Shown here: positions 12,011-24,179 of the stretch, in pieces | How positions within the stretch are numbered: position 1 is the stretch's first letter | Layout of the letters: the number at the start of each line of letters is the position of its first letter | Assembly (NCBI RefSeq): GCF_016545825.1 | Contig: NC_052621.1 | Coordinates: 14,408,199 to 14,472,198, forward strand | DNA length: 64,000 bases | Reading direction: 5' to 3' | Source: Eucalyptus grandis | Taxonomy: Eukaryota > Streptophyta > Magnoliopsida > Myrtales > Myrtaceae | The notes under the pieces: generated by a model | Told to the model about the DNA's origin: nothing | The model's database searches: none | What the model saw: only the letters and a program-made list of their open reading frames with translations | Translations under genes and position numbers: made by a program

Positions 12011-14290
12011 TGTTGGCAACTTTTACTCTTTCGATGAAATATGTGCTTCTATTGTATTGCAATAGTAATTAATTGTTGTTGTTATAAAGTTAATCTATTT
12101 TTCAGTCTAGAAAATATTTTTCTTTATTTACTAATAAATCAAATAATAATTTATGTTTCTATATCCAATCCTATCTCTCGATCGGATTCACGGCAAACGC
12201 CTTTGAAAAGATTGCTTGGACAAAAGAAAGGATTTTTTTTTAATGGTTTGTATATTCCTTATCTAAAAAATGGTACCTCAATCTGATCCAAAATGATTTC
12301 AAATTTAAAATATAGGATTTAAGATGGCTTCGTTTTTAGTTAGTAGAATTATGTTAACTAGAATATATAAAATAATATGGTATATGTAGAATATGTCCTT
12401 ATTCGCGTTTCTTGTAAAAGTGACACATAGACACTTAATTCGAGCTTCTTCTTTTTTTTTTTTTAAATATCTCCCTAAGAATAGTATGTTTGTAACAATA
12501 GGGACGGAATCTTACAATTCTAATCGGTCAGGCGTATTTGGCAATTCTTTTGAATAAAATATTTAGAAAGACCTCTTGATTCCTTATTGAAACTGTTTCG
12601 AACACAATTAGCATATTTTAAAATAACCTTTACTTGAACATTTGGCCATCAACTTCTTTTACGTTTTTTAATTGAACCAACTCTTCTAATTTTCCTGAAA
12701 AAGAAGAAGAAAAATAAATAAAAAATAAGTAAATAAATAAATAAATATTTAGGCTTACTTCAAATCCAATTCAATTTAATGGATAGTATTTCATTAAATG
12801 ATTTTGTATGATCTTCTTGCCCTAGACACAATTCTGTTCTCATAATATTATTTCAGAATGAAAACAGAGACTAACTCAAATTTTGCAGAGGTTATATCTA
12901 CTTTTAAATTCTCTTTGGAAAAATGATAGTGAAAGTCCTAAATTTTGGCCAGATGTACACATCATCTTTGGATTTTTTATTGTTTAATGCTGTCCTTGAA
13001 CTATTTGCTATATATTTTGTGTAGCCGTTTTATTTGATCAAACAAGGGGGAAGGTTAACCCAAGTTCTTGAACTATTATGAAATGTGCAATTTAATATTT
13101 AAACTTTTAATTTGTTGACTCTACTTCCTCAACTTTTCAAATGAAGTTAAATTAGTTTTGTGGCACTATTAGTAAGTTTCCACAATTGTACCATTGCTTG
13201 GATTTTAACATATCTTTTCATTCCAGTTCACATTCTAAATCAATAAAAGTGTTATCTTTTTATTACCTTTTCAGGCTTTTTTTTTTCTTTATAAATATGA
13301 TGATAGTTTTATTCAAATATATTTTAGCTCATGCTCTCTATAATAGTCAAAGTAGAACCTCAAGTCTATCAGATTGAGATCCCTATTTAAATATTTTCAT
13401 AATGATATTTAGAAATCTGTCAATAAATACTTGTATTTGTATTGATCAAAATATTTTTCCTCATCTTTTAGATAGATAAAATTTTTAGGCTTTTGTGTTT
13501 CGTGCTTTCTTAACTTAATTTCGTTCAATCTGTGTGTTTTTATGTTCATATAACTATTTTAATTTTGGATCATTAATTGTTCAACTTTAATTAAATATAA
13601 TTTTTTTGGTAAGATGGAACCGAGTCGCTTCTGAAGCATGTAATACAATATGCAAAGTTGGAAAGCAGACTGAAATAATTCCCTCAATAGTTATAGCACA
13701 TTTAGCGTTTTCAGCAAGCAGGAAAATGTACTAAGAGTGAAGTGGCTGAAATAAATTTGAACAAAGTGATAAAAGCATACAAGAGTCAAGCTTCAATGGC
13801 CATGATGCAAATATTGCATAGCAATAAGAAAATGAGGAAAGAGGGAGTGAATGAGGAAATGGGCCCAACAGCATGTTTATGAACGGCCCTCACTTTGCAC
13901 AAGCCTATCCAACTTGTTGTAGAAGAAGACGCAAAGCTGTCTAATCAAGGTCGTGTAAACAAGTGCATTAATAAAAACATTCATTAGGGAGAGTAGCGAT
14001 TAAAGGTGGGCGCATTCAAATTGCAAATAATTTTTAATTAGTTACTTAACAAGTGCTCCTTCATTCATAAAATATAAAACTTCAAGAACAACAAGGTTGA
14101 CTTCTCTTCGTGAAGTAAAACTAAGTTAAATTACGCGGATAAGCTACCATTTAAAATTACTCGAGAGAGACCTACCATTCTAATGTTGGGAGGCAATATG
14201 TTCCTCACGATCAAGTTATTATAGGTTTACTTTTATGGAGCCAATCACATATGAGAAAACAGTGAAACTTTTGACATGGTTTTCGCTTTA
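12010..14290. other. AT-rich intergenic DNA
   Basis: I see no recognisable gene. Short A/T homopolymers and ATAAATAAATAA runs (about 12715-12750) are present. A stretch at about 12900-13160 carries the CCTAAATTTTGGCC/TTCTTGAACTATT-type words typical of degraded MITEs. No complete element could be delimited. Confidence 0.4.
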
Positions 14291-16717
14291 CTATGGATCC
14301 CATCCACTTCATCATCTCTTGATCGGCACTCCACATTCACTAGGCGCGGAGCGCAAGCTTTTTGTCATATTCATTATAGAGTTAATCTTTTAATTTCTAA
14401 GATCAACTCGAAAAAAAAAAAGAATTTTGATATAGGTCGAGTACAAAAATAAAATAATCAAAATCAGGATTTTTTTTTTTTTTTTCGGACCTTAGATGTC
14501 TTCATTGGTCCGAAGTTTCCCTTTACGATATAATTAGGTTCATGTACCAAACTGCATCGATAGGCACGCAGGTATTGGGCCCTGACCTTTTAAAATTAGG
14601 AATTGAGGTAAGTAGATCACATAGAAGAATAGGTCAATTCAGGCTGCACATGATTTGGTGCTTTGACTTTTCTCACATGCTCTCTTTTAAACGCATTTAC
14701 GAGTCCTAAACACCTAGTTGAATCAATGGTGCAAATTGTTGCCTGCACTTTGTTACTCATGCACCATATGAAATTGAAGTTTGATCAGAGTAATTAGCAT
14801 GATCTTGATCTTCAATGGTTATGATCTACATAGACCGAGTCTACGAAACATTCTTCCTCTTTACACACGATAAAAATAGCTTTCCATATGGTAGAATCAC
14901 AGTGGCAAATTCGTTTACTCCGAGAACCGTCCCTTGAATGAAAGCTGCCTGGAAAGGGGAGATCACCATGTCAAGAAGAGTTTTCGATCTGTTTTTGTTT
15001 TAGCTATGATCTCGTCTGGGCACTGCAGAAAGAGATGGGGGCTGAAGTGGCAGATGGGATCGAGAAATCAATCACAATGAAGCAAATATCCAAGAAAAAG
15101 TGCCTTTTATTTTTTTTTTTTTTTTTTTTTTAATGTTGTTGCAATTATTATCGACTTCACTGAATATGGGATGATCTCGGTTTAATAGAAAGTATATTAC
15201 GAAGTAGTTTTTCTTTTAAACGAAATTTTTCGACAAATATGTGATTGGACAAAAGAATTACAGTTTGAAGTAATCCAAGAAGTATGTTGATGGTGAATTT
15301 ATCTATGGTTCCCATGGCGTGGCGACCTCAATCCAAGTTCACGACAGCCCGTGGCGACCTCGATTTTAGAAAGGGGCTGATATGGTGACGAGCGGCTTCC
15401 TTGGAGTAGTCCGAGATGGCGAAGGTGGTGTTTGGCAGCGGAAGAAGTGCTGGCAAACTTGGGTGTTTTGGGAGGTGTGAGACTAGGGTTTTTTTTGGCA
15501 ATTTTATGTAACTGGGTTTATATATGTCATTTTAGTGGGGCTCTAGGAGGAAATTTGTTTTGTTTTTACATGGGAATAGGAGTGGAATCCTAGCTACCTA
15601 GAGGTTATGGACTGCTTGGCGAGATTCATGAAGTTCAGACTTTTGGCATATGCAAATGTTTCAATTCAAAACATTTTGCACGTAATTGATAATATTCAAA
15701 TAAGTAGTTTCTAGTTTCTAAATTAGAATTCATTCGAAACTTTAATCCATTACATCTATCATAATTGTGAGAAGTTTGTCAAATACTTTAAAAAGGCTAT
15801 AACATCCCTTTTTACAATTGTAGTCGGACTAATTCACTGAAGGGCCTTTTTCTTCTTTGATCACCAAGCAGACACTCATGGGCAGTGATGTGAGGGCGAA
15901 CATAATTTGATTAGAGGACACGGACATAATAACACTTGCGGGCAGTGATGATGTGAAGGCAAACGTAATTTGACTAGAGGACACGGTATATCTCAGACCT
16001 CCCCAAGAGTCAACTATCCAATGGGATGACATTGAGGAATCTTTGGACAAACTACAATGTTGGCTGCATCAATTGTTGAAAAATTTAGCGCCTACACCTA
16101 ACTCGCTACGTGACACTTCGTTATCAACTTCATTTATCACTCATGGATTACAGCCTCTGTTCTCCAAGAATCCTCTAAAAGTAATTATTTTCCTGTAAAA
16201 GTCTTTGCCGTACAATCCATAGTCCTACCCTCCAAATTCTCTCAACCTATTTCAAATCAACATAGAGCAATCTTAATGGGACACTTAATTACTATTTGAC
16301 TGTTCTAAAAAAGTTGAGGTATTTCAAATTGTTTATTGACGCAGATAAAATCAGGAAAAATCTTAGAAATTGTTTCAATATTAGACCTTAGACATATAAT
16401 AATTCTAAATCAAATTTCTTTAAAAAGAAAATCTTTTGTCTTATGATAGTCTGCTTCACTCTCCTCACGTAACTTTCGTTCTTAGGTTAACTATACACTT
16501 CACATGATATCATCTAATATCGTCAAATGGTACAAGTATCGGATAAAAGTCTACAAAGTAAGAAGGAGAACAAAATGACAACCTGCTTCACCGGCAGATT
16601 TCTAGTTCAGATAAACTCAGACAAACATGATGACCTATAGCCCGGAAGTCAAAGCATTAAATCGCGTGTTGCATCTATTGTAATCCCATCTGGAGCAAAA
16701 CTGAAAGCGAAACGTAC

Positions 16718-17061
16718 GGTCTTTGCCCAGGAAGTTGCCGGAGAAGACGTCGTCGATGACACCAGCCCTCGCACCGACGGCGATTTTCATGTTGTCGGCC
16801 TCCTCCTGTCCAAGCCGGTGCGCGTAATCCCTGCCCTCCGCGTCCTTTGGCCTCCCACGACTACTGCTCCGAGAGTCTCTTGGGCTTCAACTCTTCGGAC
16901 TTGTCGTCGCCGTCGTCGATGCTCTGCGCTTGCGGATAAGAAGATTTGGAACAAGACAGGGCGAATGCCGACGACGGCGGTGGAGTCTTGATCGGAGGCA
17001 ACGACGAGGGATTGAAATTGAAGAGTGATGGTTTGTTGACGAGGAGGTTGCGGAGCGCCAT
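16718..17061 (-). pseudogene. Rubisco-activase-like AAA protein, first-exon fragment (broken)
   Basis: Read on the minus strand from ATG at 17061, it gives a transit-peptide-like start (MALRNLLVNK, Ser/Pro-rich), then KPKRLSEQ, a TAG stop, SWEAK, and after one extra A the downstream frame continues as EGRDYAHRLG, EEADNMKIAVGARAGVIDD, FSGNFLGKD, followed by a GT donor at 16717. I recognise this as the N-terminal exon of the plastid AAA ATPase resembling Rubisco activase (the At1g73110 type). None of the AAA core exons (Walker A or B) is present nearby. The premature stop and single-base frameshift make it non-functional. It is head-to-head with the GRAS gene and shares its upstream region; copy B has no counterpart. 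Confidence 0.7.
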
Positions 17062-17472
17062 TTTCGTTGGCTGTTCTCTCACCCGGCCTTTTCTCTGTAC
17101 TTTCCAAAGTCAAACTTGGTCGGTTCAAGAGAAAGGTCAAATCTTGCTGAACCCCCCCTGTTCAACGGGAGAGAGTCCAAAAAAGGAAGTATTCAATCTC
17201 GTTCTGTTTCGATTTGAAACGAGATTAGCTTATACTTTGTCCTTAGATCGCGTTTCTCTGTTTCGTTTAGCTGAACTGCATGCAAGCTAGGAACTTTAGC
17301 TCCAAGAGAAGGCTTCAAGATTTTTACCCAGTTGGACGCTTAGTTGACCAATCATTTTGGGGAATCATATCTGTGCTTATATAGTGAGTTGAATTGTGGT
17401 ATATGTTCTTTCAAGATCTTTTTGAGCAATTGATGTTCTGAAGCACTTCTAAGTCTAGCATATTATATAAAA

Positions 17473-19623
17473 ATGGATCGACCACCAGACGAACTCAATA
17501 GCTTCAATGATGGGTATGTACTCGATGATAGTGATGGTGCAGCCTTTTCGATCTTTCCAGAGGATGATCTTGTTAGTAGGCTAACGATTGACGACATGTT
17601 CAATGACTTTACCTATAGCCATTCGTATGCGCCTCCTTTGGGTGCTAACCTTGGGAAGGAACTGGCCGAGGACTATGATTTTGGTGATGAAGCTCTCAAG
17701 TACATAAACCAGATGCTTATGGAGGAAGACATAGAAGAGAAGAGCATCGTGTGTCAGAAGGCTTTGGCACTCGAGGCAGCTGAGAAATCATTCTATGAGG
17801 TCATTGGGGAAAGGTATCCACCAGCTGCAGATCAGCATCCGTTACCTAATCAAACCAACGAGAGCTTGTGTGGCAGTAGCGCTGGTGCAATTAACTGGGT
17901 TGAGTGGGAGCCGCACTGTGGATCACAAGAGCATGCTGTCCACACCACAGTGTCTCAATCTATCTCGTCGTCAATTGGGCAGTCATTTGATGGTGTCTTT
18001 GTTAGTATCAGTACCACTGGACATGCTGAATCTCTGGCCAGCGACGTTGCTTGGCCTGAACTTGTTGGAAGTGAGTGTGTTATACAGTTCAACGGCAATG
18101 GTGATGAAGCGGGAGAGTTGCTCAGTTTTGGAAATGGAATTCTAGTTGATCCAGAGAGGGGTGAATTTTCCATTGATGAACCATCTGAAGAGGCTACAAG
18201 TTTGGTTCCAAATCTAGAGAATGATGAGAACATGTTTTTCGATCTGGGACAATACAGGGGAAAGAAAAATCCTTTGCGGGAGGATGTGAACTTAGAAGAA
18301 GGAAGGATGAACAAGCATTCATCTGTTTACACCGAATCAACTGTGAGGTCGGAGATGTTTGATATAGTGTTGCTAAATCGTAAAGGAAGCGAAGCTGCCC
18401 TTCGCGAAACTCTATGGAATGTGATGAAGAATGGCCGACTGAAAGCGCCGAATGAGAGGAAGGCCCGTGGCAAGAAGCAAGGCAGGCGCAAGAAGGATGT
18501 GGTTGACTTGAGAACTCTTTTGACACTTTGTGCACAAGCTGTTAATATGGGCGATCAAGGAAGTGCAGGCGAGCTGCTCAAGCAGATCAGAAGGCATGCA
18601 TCTCCCACTGGGGACGGGATGCAAAGGATGGCACACTATTTTGCAAATGGCCTTGAGGCACGCCTCGCCGGGTCAGGCTCCCAGATTTACAAGGCTCTCA
18701 TGGCTAGGCCGATGTCGGTTGTTGACTTCTTGAAGGCTTATCATCTCCTTCTTGCAGCTTGTCCATTTATGAAGCTCTCGAATTTCTTCTCGAACAAGAC
18801 AATATTGGACGTGGCCAACAAGGCAGCCAAGTTGCACATCGTTGATTTCGGAACTCTCTATGGTTTCCAATGGCCTGGCCTCATAGAGCATCTCTCATCA
18901 AGCCCCGGTGGACCACCGAAGCTTCAGATTACTGGGATTGATCTGCCACAACCAGGATTTAAACCAGCGGAAATTGTTGAGGAAACCGGGAAACGCTTGG
19001 CGAGCTATGCCAAAACTTTTAATGTCCCCTTCAAGTTCAATGCTATAGCAAAGAATTGGGATACTATTAAAGTCGAGGAGCTAAATATCCAGAGCGATGA
19101 AATCCTTGTCGTTACTATTCACCATATACTCGATGAAACAGTGATGGCGGAGAGTCCACGAGATGTTGTACTGAATCTGATCAGAAAGATGAATCCGGAT
19201 GTTTTTATCCTGGGAGTCAAAAGTGGTGGCCATGGTGTCCCCTTTTTCGCCTCCCGATTCCGGGAGGCGCTCTTCCATTATTCGGCTATCTTTGACATGC
19301 TCGAGGCGACCGTGCCTCGTGACGCCCCGGAGAGGTTGCTGCTCGAGCAAGAGGTAGCCGGGAGGAAGGCGATGAACGTAATTGCCTGCGAAGGCTCAGA
19401 GAGGATTGAGAGACCCGAGACGTACAAAATGTCGCATGTGCGAAACCTGAGGGCCGGGTTTAGGCAGCTACCTTTGGATAAGGATAGGGCGAGCTTGGCG
19501 AAGGACAGGCTGAAATCTTACTATCATAAGGATTTTGAGATAGAAGAAGATGGGCAGTGGCTATTGCAGGGATGGAAGGGCAGGATTGTCTATGCGCTGT
19601 CGACCTGGAGGCCTGACTGTTGA
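17473..19623 (+). CDS. GRAS transcription factor, LISCL/SCL14-like, copy A (716 aa)
   Basis: GRAS proteins are nuclear transcriptional regulators; LISCL members such as SCL14 act as co-activators with TGA factors. This is a single uninterrupted coding exon, normal for the family. The acidic N terminus carries the subfamily motifs ALKYINQMLMEEDIEEK and FYEVIGERYPP. The GRAS domain runs from about residue 344: VDLRTLLTLCAQAV (leucine heptad I), the VHIID motif as LHIVDFGTLYGFQWP, the PFYRE region as VPFFASRFREALFHYS, the RVER region as ACEGSERIERPETY, and the SAW end WLLQGWKGRIVYALSTW. A 4-codon deletion relative to copy B lies at about 19110, in EILVVTIHHILDE, removing most of the conserved NC-x-x-R-F segment. 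The start is supported by the identical MDRPPD start and upstream context in copy B. Expression or function may be weakened by the deletion; the frame is otherwise intact. Confidence 0.93.
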   Translation: MDRPPDELNSFNDGYVLDDSDGAAFSIFPEDDLVSRLTIDDMFNDFTYSHSYAPPLGANLGKELAEDYDFGDEALKYINQMLMEEDIEEKSIVCQKALALEAAEKSFYEVIGERYPPAADQHPLPNQTNESLCGSSAGAINWVEWEPHCGSQEHAVHTTVSQSISSSIGQSFDGVFVSISTTGHAESLASDVAWPELVGSECVIQFNGNGDEAGELLSFGNGILVDPERGEFSIDEPSEEATSLVPNLENDENMFFDLGQYRGKKNPLREDVNLEEGRMNKHSSVYTESTVRSEMFDIVLLNRKGSEAALRETLWNVMKNGRLKAPNERKARGKKQGRRKKDVVDLRTLLTLCAQAVNMGDQGSAGELLKQIRRHASPTGDGMQRMAHYFANGLEARLAGSGSQIYKALMARPMSVVDFLKAYHLLLAACPFMKLSNFFSNKTILDVANKAAKLHIVDFGTLYGFQWPGLIEHLSSSPGGPPKLQITGIDLPQPGFKPAEIVEETGKRLASYAKTFNVPFKFNAIAKNWDTIKVEELNIQSDEILVVTIHHILDETVMAESPRDVVLNLIRKMNPDVFILGVKSGGHGVPFFASRFREALFHYSAIFDMLEATVPRDAPERLLLEQEVAGRKAMNVIACEGSERIERPETYKMSHVRNLRAGFRQLPLDKDRASLAKDRLKSYYHKDFEIEEDGQWLLQGWKGRIVYALSTWRPDC

Positions 19624-20204
19624 ATGTAGAATTGCCTGTCGAAAGTAGACAAGGAAAGATTTTGGCATTTTGCTTGTTTGTTGGGCTTGTACTGTTTCTA
19701 CTGCAGTGTCAAAAGGCATTTCTAAATACGAAAGGTAAGGTTCATAGGCAGTGTTTTTGAAATTGAACATCTCAGCTTCCCTCCATCTCTGCGCAAAATT
19801 GCGCTGACAATGAATTGTGTGTCGTCTGATAAAAATTGATGGGCAAAGCTTTTCTGATTCACTTGTGCAATTTGTTGCCAATGAATGCAAGTTTGGCTTG
19901 ACATGAGAGAAATCCTGGATTTGAAACCAGCTATGGAGCAGGAGCGACTGGCATCGGCGTCATTCTTAACGAGAATCATATCGGTGCGGTTTTCATTTTA
20001 TCTTCAAGGTAAAGATTACGCAAACTGGGATGCTGTTGATTTTGTAGAGAGATTCAATCTGGTTCCATCGCGCTCCTGTTTCGGTCAGGGGGATGAGATT
20101 TTCATGAGCTCAGAATCACTCACAGAAAATGTCTCTGCCTTGAGTTGCCCGTCTTGAGGTCCCAACCACTTTGCTTATTTTCCGTTCATTCATTTTTAAT
20201 GCTG

Positions 20205-20935
20205 TCCTGTATGCTTTCTAGTGGATCCTATTGTTAGACAAAAAGATTCTAATCATGCATTGAAGAACAGAATTCAAGCATTAATTATAATACTATGTGG
20301 AAAACATGATCAAAAATAAATTTGACCTCCAGCCGTTGTTCAAGTGTGTGTTCATCGGAAATCCACAGATATTAGATGGTAATTTGATGGTGACTAACCC
20401 AATTCCCTTGCGTACTGATAGTGTATTTCCGAATGAGGGTTTGTGTTAGACCTTGTGATTGCCCTCATTTTAATGAATGTTCGTCTTTTATAAACCTCTT
20501 CCCATCAAAGTGGTTATCAATAGGGCAGTTGTTAGTGAAATGGTACGAAATGTGGAAACCGTACGGTGGATAACTATTACTGAAAAGAGAAAAGTGGACT
20601 AATGCCTAAGGGTAAAATTTTATTTTAAAAGCCCATATCCCTGAAAAAATGTAGAATCACATTATATATAACATTTTCCCACGTGATCCCAACATTTTCA
20701 ACAGTCGAATCATCCAACCAAAACTATGAAAACTTTATACTTAAAGAATGAGTAATATCTTCCATATATTATAATGAATTTTATTTCTTTAATGTCAGCC
20801 TATATGTGATACACATCTTAAGGAACAAACCCTATGTTTATTCTAGAATTAAGGATAATTTTTATTCGAAAAAACAACATAAAGTGTACACCAAAAAATG
20901 AGAACAACATTACAATTGAATAAGAGTTTCATACA
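20205..20935. other. AT-rich flank between GRAS copy A and a Copia remnant
   Basis: No gene is recognised. The expected left LTR of the minus-strand Copia remnant should lie here, but I could not match this stretch to the candidate right LTR starting at 43030, so it is probably lost or diverged. Confidence 0.35.
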
Positions 20936-20959
20936 GCAAAAATCGTCTATATAATGACA

Positions 20960-23900
20960 AATCACATGAGGGGACCTATTCTCATACTAACCACATGATT
21001 CTTATACTTCATTGGTGGCATATCTTTAGTTAAAGGATCGGCTATTATCAATTCAGTGCAAACATATTTAATGACCATTTTATTCTCTCTAACACGTTTT
21101 TTTATGGCTAAATACTTGATGTCAATATGCTTATTTCGACTACCACTTGGTATTTTTAACCATAAAAACCACAACTGACTTGGCGCAAATATATTATTAA
21201 TGGCCTAGAAATAGAATCAACAATTATAAGTTCAAAAATGGAACTTTTCAACCATACACCATGTAAGGTAGCCTCAAAATAAGAAATGAACTTAGTCTCT
21301 ATGGTGGAACTAGCAGTCACATTTTGCTTCACACTCCTCTATGACAGGGCTTCACCAACTAACATAAAAATGTTAGCCTCCATAGTAAAAGTAGCAGTCA
21401 AAATTTGCTTTGCATTCCTCTATGACACGGCTCCACCAGCTACTATAAAAATGTATCTAGATGTTGATTTTCAAAAATCAACACAACTAGCCAAGTCCAC
21501 ATTCGAATAACCAATTATTTTCAGGTTGTCAATTTGTCTATATATAAGCATGTGAGCTTTGCTACCTTGAAAGTATCTTATTACTTTTTTTTATAGCTTT
21601 CCAGTGGTCCATATTTGAATTACACTGATATCTTCCCAACATTTTCACAGTAAAAGTAATGTCAAGTTAAGTGCAAAACTGAGTATACATCAACCTTCCG
21701 ATAGTAGAAATGTTCTTCATTTGTTCCATTTCTAGATCGTTCTTCGGGCACTGGTTCAAATTGAACCTGTCATCCTTCACAATAGGTATTATACTTGGTA
21801 AACAATCTCTTATTCGAAATCTCTCTAAGACCTCTCGAGATAGTCTTAAAATTTTTCGAGATCTATCTCTTTGGATCTTAATGCCAGTGACATAAGATGC
21901 CTCACCTATATCCTTTATATCAAAACTCCAAGAGAAATTGTTTCACCTTATCTAGATTCATGATAAATTCGTTTTAAAAATTTGAAGGGCAAGATGATGA
22001 ATGTATATTCTCTACCCAAGGTATATGTTTGAAATAAACCATTGATTTAGAGATGATTCTTGTCAGTCTTCATTTGAGATATTCTTTTGATTGCATAATG
22101 ATTTGCATAAATTTGCAATCACTCTTCCTTTGTAGAATTTCCTGCATTTAACTTGTTCCCTTTTTGTTATTCATGTATTTGAATCCTTTCTTTATGCATC
22201 AAAGCAAAATAGGAAATCTTCATAGAAGCCACTGACACTTTCCCAACTCATCTCAGTAGAGTATTTAAGGCAAAATATCTTGCATAATAAAATAATATCT
22301 CATAAAAAAAATCTTCTAAGCAAAGCATGATAAGATTAGAGAAAATAACTTTCTTTAGTATTTATACAATCAATTGAATTATTTCTAAATGAAAAGCAAG
22401 ATATCAATCAATCACACAAATTTAAGCAAATTCCAATTCATTATCCATAAGCATGCATCAAACTTTTACTCCAAAAAGATATTTACAGGATAATCAATTT
22501 GAAATTATCACACATGTCGCAAAAAGTCTGAGTCAAGCAAAACATATCATGAAGATATAATATATTAAATACAAAGAGAATGTATAGAAATTTAAAGTAT
22601 GTACCTAAAACAAAGTGAGAATTTAAAAAAGAAAATATACAATCCTTATCAATTTCTCTTTCTCATTTCCTTTATTCCCCGCGAAAAGAACAACCCATCT
22701 TTTCTTCAATATCCAAATGAATTTGGGTTCATTTTTATTAGAGGAAGCATCAAATATCCAATTAATTGTTTTGGATTTCTTCCAATCAAGTGGACATTGT
22801 TGCTTAAAGTGATTAGGATTATCTTAGTTTGAACAATTATAATATTGAGATCTGATAGGCTTAACAAATTGCTTACCAAAATGATTTCTATAATACTGGA
22901 TTGAAGGTATGCGCCTCAATCGCTCCTTTGCTTTTGGAAAATCATTCTTGATCTCATTAACCATCTTCGTAGCTAAGGCTAGATTTGTTGTAATACGATA
23001 TTTGTATGGAGAGAACATGTTCTAATGTCATCGAGTCAAGAGAGAATTTCTTGCAAATTTTTGAAGTTTCTTCCTTATAGGAATTAATTTCCTTTTGCAA
23101 AGTATCTTTCTCTTCCATGATAGCATAATTCTCTTTTTCCAGCTCAATGATCCTTCTCTCATTTGTAGAATTTTGCTGTATCAATTTAAAGACTTCCATT
23201 TTACAACTCAGAGATAATTTTTAATGTTTTCGCATGTTGCATGCATTTCAAAAAGATCATCCTCATTGATAATAGGATTTGAACAAATCACCTCATTTTC
23301 TTTAGTCAATGTTCGCCATTAAGCATAGATTTCCTTGCTCTTCATCTTGGATTCAGACCCTATGTCACTCCACATCTTGGCCTTAGAGCTTTCTTCTTCT
23401 TTTCAATTTTTTCTTTCCTTTTCTTGAATAACGGACAATTGGGTTTTATGTGACCCCTTGTCCTACACTTAAAACATATTATATCCTTACTTTCATTGTC
23501 GTCTCTATTCTTATAAAATCTTCTTTCTTTGGATTTCTTTGCTGGCTCCTTCCCTTTGGAGTTTCTTCTCTTTCTCACAAGGTGTTCAAATCTTTTGATT
23601 AGCAACTTCTTCTCATCATCATCATCTTCTTCGTCTTCCTCAGAATCCATCTCATCAAAATCAATGTTAGATTTTAAGGTACTTAACTTCTTTCCTTTAG
23701 GATTTTCATCATTTATACATTTTACTTCATATGATTGGAGAGTCCAAATGAGTTCATCGACTAATAAGAGTTCCAAATTGAAATTTTGATGTTGTTCCAA
23801 TCCTTTAAGAGTTCTCACAGCAATTTGTTCACTTTCATGGGTCCATAAATTGGATTCCCTTAGCATGCTAGACCATTCACTAAGTCAATGAATCTGCCAA

Positions 23901-23964
23901 ACATTTCGCTGATGGATTCTCCTAACTTCATCATGAAAGACTTATACAATCCAAGCAATACGTT
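20960..23964 (-). pseudogene. Copia retrotransposon remnant: gag C-terminus to RNase H (minus strand)
   Basis: Reading from right to left: gag (about 23964-23360) with the VNVLLGLYKSF/GESISEMFGRF block and the zinc knuckle CFKCRTRGHIKPNC; a coiled-coil-like Lys/Glu segment (about 23199-22957); then degraded pol; and at 21174-20962 the RNase H/C-terminal block KHIDIKYLAI..ADPLTK. Many stops and frameshifts and large missing parts (protease, integrase and most of reverse transcriptase not recognised) show it is old. The gag is interrupted at 23964; the N-terminal part resumes at 42558, on the far side of the 18.6-kb nested insertion. The knuckle followed by a long coiled coil is reminiscent of SIRE/Maximus-type Copia, but I do not assign a lineage firmly. 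Confidence 0.7.
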
Positions 23965-24179
23965 TACTTTGTTGACACCTGATTTTTTGTCGACATTTTA
24001 AACATTCAGTTTGTTAGAAAAATATTAAAAAAATAAAGAGCAAAAAAAAAAAAGAATGAAAAAAGAATGAAAACATAAAAAAAAATGTAAAGAAAACAAG
24101 AAAAAAAAGAAACAAAAAGAAAACATAGAGAAAAAAAGGAAAAAAACACTGAAAAAAATACAGAGGCTTGCTCATTTTT

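Larger units (their letters stand above)
14300..20200 (+). repeat. Segmental duplication, copy A (GRAS gene plus upstream flank)
   Basis: Ordered blocks align with copy B (44190-63996): CACTAGGCGC (about 14338) with CATTAGGCGC (about 44211); 14560-14665 with 45705-45800; 14690-14860 with 48945-49105; 15215-15570 with 51275-51600; 15590-15790 with 58825-59044; 15960-16045 with 60558-60640; 17060-20190 with 60648-63950. Copy A lacks the five insertions found in copy B and so preserves the pre-insertion sequence. Copy A in turn has about 1 kb (16050-17060) absent from copy B, holding the Rubisco-activase-like exon. Confidence 0.85.
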
